A DNA stretch of 11,012 bases, from assembly GCA_001584585.1 (NCBI GenBank), contig LSYV01000008.1:699034-710045 (forward strand). The letters are read 5' to 3'. Position 1 is the first letter of the stretch; each line of letters opens with the position of its first letter. Positions 7,224 through 11,012 of this stretch are shown piece by piece. Both the position numbers and the translations under genes were made by a program. This DNA comes from Gonium pectorale. Lineage: Eukaryota > Chlorophyta > Chlorophyceae > Chlamydomonadales > Volvocaceae. The notes beneath the pieces are model-generated. The model worked only from the letters and a program-made list of their open reading frames with translations. It did not search any database and was not told the DNA's origin.

Positions 7224-8630
7224 CTGCGCGCGGACGAGAGGCGGGGCGCCCGGAGCGAGCGCGTGGGATGGGATGACGGGAGGAGGGCGGAGAAGGGACC
7301 CGCATGGCACAGGTCCGAGGACACCATCCTCATTCTAAACTTATGGACACCGCAACCTCCGTGTATGCGCCGTTGATCCTTGGGGACAGACGGAGCGCCA
7401 AACGCTAGCACATCCTCTTGCGCGAACGCCGTCCGCATGTCCCTGCATTATACCGGCAGTAGATAGTTGCGTTCGCCACATCATCGCCCTGCCCTGCCCT
7501 AGTTCAGTTGAAGCCACGCCCCATCCGAATGGGGTGACGGCAGCCTGGCGGCAACCAACCAACCAACCAACTAACCAACCTCCAGCTTGCGGCCGAGCAG
7601 TGTCGTGTCCCGCGCGGCCGTCGCCGCCACGCTCCAGCCGCGGACGACGTCCTCCGGGAAGCGGCATGCCTTGTTCAGCCACTTGGCGCCGTTGCCGCAG
7701 GGTGGCGACCGGCCGCCGTTCGTGGTTGAGAACTGGCCGGCCCAGGCGCAGCCCTTAAAGGCGACGCACTCTGGGGAGCTGGGCCGTGGCCAGCTGTCGT
7801 ACAGCGTGCCGACCGCGGTCAGCCAGCCGGCAGGGCACCCACCGGATCCGGAGCCGGATCCAGAGCCGGAGTCTGCAGCGGCATTGCACGGGCGATAGGT
7901 GTTGCTGTCAAGGGCAGCGGCAACAGATGCGTGGAGACATCTCGACACAGCACGTTACGGAAGGGAGCGGGGCATGTGTAGCTGCGGGAGAAACGCCGTA
8001 CGTACGACACACACGGTATGTACGGTAGCACCGCCGGGTCGTGCGAGGAGCGCGTGACTTTGTGCGGACCTGGAGGGGCCGGCTCGCACTGCCACCACCA
8101 CTCGGTGGAGCGGCGGCACACGCTGCCCGCCTTGCAGGTCGGGGAGGACCAGGCGGCGTCGACGCAGGGTCCAAAGCCCGCGCGGCCGCAGTTCCCGCCG
8201 CCAGAGCTGCCCTTGCCTCCGCACTGTTTCCAGGCGGCGATCGTGCCTGCACGTTGGCGCAGACGAGGAGAGGGCGAGCAGGCTGGAGGCCAAGCGCGTA
8301 CGCTGCCCCACACATCACACGCTGCAGTCCGATTGCTTACTTGCTTCCACCTGTTGCTAGAGAGTCACAGCCCATGCGCATACCGCAAAGCCAGCAAGCA
8401 TGCGAGCAAGCTGCCTGGGGTTGAGACAGGCAAGGACCATATCGCGGAGCCAGCTATCCGGTTGCACCTGTGGAGCTGGTGACCAGCATTCTGTCATGGG
8501 ACCGCTGGGGCAGCAGGGAGGCGTGGCCGGGGCGGGCCACCTCCAGCGCAAGCAGGCAGCAGGTGCCAAGCAGCAGGAGGGGGCTGCGGGCGTGCGAGGG
8601 CGGGAGGCGCGGGGGGGGGTCAAGGGGCAT
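6915..8630 (-). CDS. secreted CBM1-like cellulose-binding protein with C-terminal double-psi-barrel-like domain
   Basis: Spliced CDS with exons 8630-8468, 8246-8070, 7872-7580 and 7223-6915 (stop TAG). Introns are GT-AG and phases match (1, 1, 0), giving a complete 313-residue protein. The start is the ATG at 8630-8628, in a strong context (CCACCATG), and it opens a signal peptide: hydrophobic core about residues 17-32, likely cut after GHA-37. Residues 60-110 are a CBM1-like module, WKQCGGKGSSGGGNCG with a WWWQCEP end and six Cys. An 11-residue Ser-Gly linker (115-125) follows. Residues 126-313 hold 12 Cys and resemble a double-psi beta-barrel, with a VRVNVIDVCSDSDCDGCC core and LIDLEKWPASALLGF, as in expansin/barwin/RlpA-type folds. 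A sequon NAT lies at 265-267. Inferred role: binding or loosening of extracellular beta-glucan. No catalytic glycosidase domain is visible. The barrel assignment is less sure than the CBM1 one. Confidence 0.85.
7224..7579 (-). other. intron (356 bp) with microsatellite at its 5' splice site
   Basis: On the minus strand it runs from GTTGGTTAG to CGCGCAG. The joined frame ...GRKLE-VAVQGAPG... is continuous in phase 0. Apart from the AACC/GGTT repeat at the donor end I see no element inside. Confidence 0.75.
7553..7580. repeat. AACC (minus strand GGTT) microsatellite at splice donor
   Basis: There are seven 4-bp units. Six are perfect and one carries a C-to-T change at 7572. The last base of the repeat is also the last base of an exon on the minus strand, so the donor GT is part of the repeat. 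Confidence 0.85.
7580..7872 (-). other. exon encoding Ser-Gly linker and first half of barrel domain
   Basis: Acceptor GCTGCAG|AC; donor CTGGAG|GTTGGT, inside a GTTG-type microsatellite. It encodes D114, the linker SGSGSGSGSGG, then CPAGWLTAVGTLYDSWPRPS and later ECVAFKGCAWAGQFS. The 'G-T-L-Y... E-C... G-C-x-W-A-G-Q-F' run resembles the opening of small secreted double-psi-barrel proteins. Confidence 0.8.
8070..8246 (-). other. exon encoding the CBM1-like module
   Basis: The exon is 177 bp with acceptor GTGCAG|GC and donor CCAG|GTCCGC, phase 1 on both sides, so it is a symmetric exon holding exactly one module. Residues 60-110 contain Cys 63, 74, 82, 92, 98 and 108. Canonical CBM1 has about 36 residues and usually four Cys. 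Here an insertion of about 15 residues adds a Cys pair, and the terminal aromatic strip is Trp104-Trp106 instead of Tyr-Tyr. Confidence 0.82.
8468..8630 (-). other. first coding exon: signal peptide
   Basis: It encodes residues 1-54 with a split Gly codon. A Pro/Arg-rich n-region (MPLDPPPRLPPSHARS) precedes the core PLLLLGTCCLLALEVA and an A-type cleavage site after RPGHA. The donor is ACAG|GTGCAA (phase 1). Reading through would give GATG and then a stop at once. An upstream in-frame GTG at 8666 is not an ATG and would weaken the signal peptide, so the ATG at 8630 is preferred. Confidence 0.8.
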
Positions 8631-9222
8631 GGTGGGCGGGTGCAGCAGGGCCGCCCTTGGCCGCACCTGGAGGGGAATGAACGGCAGCCTGAGGCGCCCC
8701 GGGGGACCCGGCCTGGCGGCTGCCCAGGATAAGTATTATGTGCGGCTAGGACTGCAGCACTACGCTGCCAAGAATGGGGGCTACCAAGAATGGTGGCGAC
8801 ACATGGGTGCGCAGAGTAGTATGTTTTGCCGTGTGCAGCGGCAGACATGATAACACGAGGTCAGGGTCATAAAACCCTGCCTCACGGCCCCACGGACCCA
8901 TGCACCTTGACCACATATTTGCTCCGGCTCGGGCAGGATGTCATTACTGTTTGGCTCGCGTCGACTTCATCATCGGTCCGGGCGAACAGCTGCCAACAGA
9001 CGCCTTACTCAGGAATGGCTGCGCCAGGACTTAAATTGCAGAACTTGCATTCGTCACAAACATCACTGCATATACACGGAGGGATGCACAACCGGTCGGA
9101 ACATGTAGGTCCCGGCAAGAACTCGAGTTTCGGGAGTTCGGGTGTCAAGCAGGCCTTCATGTCACGCTTGCTTCTGGGCCACATAAGAATCAGCCAATAC
9201 TATACTTCAGTAAGTCAAGTAC

Positions 9223-9248
9223 GGTACCGGTACCAGGTTACAGGTTAC
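9223..9248. repeat. 12-bp palindrome followed by 7-bp tandem repeat
   Basis: GGTACCGGTACC (9223-9234) is a perfect palindrome made of two GGTACC units. It is followed by CAGGTTA twice (9234-9247). No gene is attached to it. Confidence 0.6.
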
Positions 9249-10133
9249 ACGCTTAGCTCCTACCTAATACCTGGGAGTGCCATGGACGAATTGCAACACT
9301 GGGATTGGGGGAACGGGTCATGGTCCCCGTCTCTACCCCGCTTCAGCGCCTGACGCCGAAGTACGGCGTGCCTAGTGTCCCAGACACCCTGCAGGTCACT
9401 CCCACTGCAGCGGGCGGAGCCTCCTCCATAATCGCAATCACGTCTCATTGCCTAAATCCCTATCGGACGGATGGGGGCGAGGACCGGGGTTCGTGGGGCG
9501 AGGATTGGGCCGGAGTTGCGGTCTTGGGCCAGAAGAACTTACGAGCGGCAGCGGGTTTCTCAAGCAAAGAGCTGTACACCATGTGACAGCCTGCATCCCG
9601 AGGTTGCGCGAACCAGGAAGCTCCAAGCAGAAACACATACACGCTTATCTTTTCTGTGGAAAGGGTTACAGGGGAGAGGCGAGAAAGGGCGCAGACAACG
9701 GGAGGGACAGGCAGCCCTCCCGTGATGACAACCACCGAAACCATACCGCAAACCACGGCAGCCAAGACTATGCACCGACGGCGCACACAAGAAGAGGGCA
9801 GACCATGGGCCCTGAGATACGGGTTGTGACACGGGGGCGGAGGGGCCTTCGTTGCTGATCCCCCTGGATGGGTGCGAGTCGGACTCCACCCGAGAGCACC
9901 GCCCGCTGTGCCATGCGGGTGGGTGACACGCAGGTATGGCATGGTATGGGGGCCTCGCAGACAGAGTGCGACAGGGACGAGAAAAGAGAAATCTGCATGG
10001 ACGACCTCACGCAGACTGGCAGCATGTCCGCCACGCGGACAGCTTGCAAAGACCGTCGACGAGCACGTCCAGGGCCACGGCGGGCCCGGTCGCCCTGGAA
10101 AGAACAAGGATGGTGTGCATTGCGCTGATCCAA

Positions 10134-10176
10134 GTACGGCTTTGTACGGCAGCGGACACGCAGACAGCGGACACGC
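10134..10176. repeat. small direct repeats (GTACGGC x2, agcggacacgc x2)
   Basis: GTACGGC occurs at 10134-10140 and 10144-10150. The 11-mer agcggacacgc occurs at 10151-10161 and 10166-10176. They are adjacent and of different periods, so this looks like local slippage and not a mobile element. Confidence 0.6.
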
Positions 10177-10846
10177 TGCCTTCCGCCCGACAGGGCAGCA
10201 AACGTCTCTCCTACGCTGTCATCATGGGGTACCCAGGACCCTGCCCGGCTAGGATCCAGGCCATACAGGAGTTGGTGACAGCCCAGACAGGTGCCCAGTT
10301 GACATTCTTCGCTGCCACCGGATTAATGGTTTCAACCAATCCCGTGTCACCAATCCGGGACATGGGATCCGGTGTCCAAATCCACATCCACAGCAACCCT
10401 GGGTCTCACATGGAGGAACGGAACAACCGGACAGCGGCGGGGCCGGTAGCCTGGCACCGCGCGGCGTGGCGCCAGCCGAACACGGGACGACCAGGCCATC
10501 CCTGGCAACGGAGCGGACAAGCAGCGACACACTGCCTGACAAGCTGCACCGCTGGCAATGGCTATCTGCAGGGCGCGGAATGCAACGGTCAACGGGCAAT
10601 GAGGCGAGCCCAGCGACGTCTACCCGAGCCCCGAGCCATCCATGAGCCAATACGTGGAGCATGCCGCATGGACCATCCGGCCCACGCCGCTATGGCAGCA
10701 AACGTCCCGCCAAGCGGCCCCTCGGCGTCCCTCAGCCGCCCAACACCGTGGTCCGTCACCCTCGCGCAACCCCAGTGTGCCTGCTGCGGTGTGGGCCTCG
10801 CCTGCCGACTCCATCAGCCGCCCAGTCGACAGCTTGCCACGACTCA

Positions 10847-11012
10847 TTTGGGTGTACACGACGAACGGCGTTTGGGTGTACACGACGAACGGCGTTTGGG
10901 TGTACACGACGAACGGCGTTTGGGTGTACACGACGAACGGCGTTTGGGTGTACACGACGAACGGCGTTTGGGTGTACACGACGAACGGCGTTTGGGTGTA
11001 CACGACGAACGG
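10847..11012. repeat. 24-bp tandem minisatellite, six full units plus 22 bp, running off the window
   Basis: The unit tttgggtgtacacgacgaacggcg has visually identical copies starting at 10847, 10871, 10895, 10919, 10943 and 10967, and a seventh truncated by the window end. It contains the 8-bp palindrome GTGTACAC. There are no spacers, so it is not a CRISPR array. The unit has no stop in any of six frames and its length is a multiple of three, so open frames through it (such as YTQTPFVV repeated on the minus strand, or WVYTTNGV on the plus strand) are not evidence of coding. Confidence 0.93.

Larger units (their letters stand above)
8631..10846. other. 5' flank of the CBM1 gene plus about 2 kb without a supported gene
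   Basis: Next to the ATG lie G/C-rich leader sequence and an A/T island at 8730-8740 (minus strand CATAATACTT) that could be a TATA-like element; this is weak. The rest holds only open frames typical of GC-rich chance (for example 9460-10107 minus, 8826-9353 plus), with no recognisable domain. Small repeats and a palindrome are listed separately. I saw no tRNA, transposon terminal repeats or transposase motif. Confidence 0.5.

Noticed and set aside
7835..7875. ggatccgg-type repeat as a mobile or regulatory repeat
   Set aside because: It encodes the Ser-Gly linker of the CBM1 protein, which explains the periodicity.
8357..8848. 163-codon minus-strand frame overlapping the signal-peptide exon
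   Set aside because: It is in a different frame from the signal peptide. It runs through the splice donor and intron, and no link to the CBM1 exon keeps phase.
9460..10107. 215-codon minus-strand open frame with a hydrophobic stretch
   Set aside because: The hydrophobic segment is isolated and no family motif is seen. Composition is Pro/Arg/Ser-rich like other chance frames here, and there are no convincing splice partners.
10620..11003. Octapeptide-repeat protein (YTQTPFVV) on the minus strand
   Set aside because: The 24-bp unit is open in all six frames, so an open frame through it has no weight. The non-repeat part has no recognisable domain.
10847..11012. CRISPR-like array
   Set aside because: Units are directly adjacent with no spacers and the host is eukaryotic. 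This is a minisatellite.
1..11012. tRNA, rRNA, riboswitch or insertion sequence
   Set aside because: I found no T-loop-like GGTTCGA context with matching arms, no rRNA motif, and no terminal inverted repeats with a transposase frame. A tRNAscan or Infernal run would settle small RNAs.

Overview
The window looks like nuclear DNA of a volvocine green alga (Chlamydomonas, Volvox, Gonium or a relative). The genes are broken by many short to medium GT-AG introns with C-rich pyrimidine tracts. Exons are GC-rich with mostly G or C at third positions. The non-coding sequence is also GC-rich, and TGTAA, the green-algal polyadenylation signal, lies downstream of each gene. Which species it is cannot be decided from the sequence alone. 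There is no sign of bacterial operons, CRISPR arrays, rRNA or tRNA.

Layout: (1) From 66 to 4461 on the plus strand, nine exons encode the last 339 residues of a protein of the GDP-fucose protein O-fucosyltransferase (PF10250-like) superfamily. The gene starts left of the window, and its probable 3' UTR runs to about 5700. (2) From about 5700 to 6570 there is a convergent intergenic stretch without a recognisable gene. (3) From 8630 down to 6915 on the minus strand, four exons encode a complete 313-residue secreted protein: signal peptide, a fungal-type (CBM1-like) cellulose-binding module, a Ser-Gly linker and a cysteine-rich domain resembling a double-psi beta-barrel (expansin/barwin/RlpA-type fold). 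(4) From 8631 to 10846 lie the promoter side of that gene and about 2 kb with no gene I can support, containing small repeats and palindromes. (5) From 10847 to the window edge there is a 24-bp tandem minisatellite that continues out of the window.

The two genes converge and share no operon-like logic. Both probably act in the secretory or extracellular glycan sphere: one would transfer sugar to secretory-pathway proteins, the other would bind wall or environmental polysaccharide. A functional link between them is not shown by the sequence. All exon boundaries were read by eye from splice consensus and from continuity of frame and family motifs. Every junction keeps phase, which is the main support for both gene models. 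I found no multi-gene novel system; the most notable item is the CBM1 plus double-psi-barrel-like architecture.
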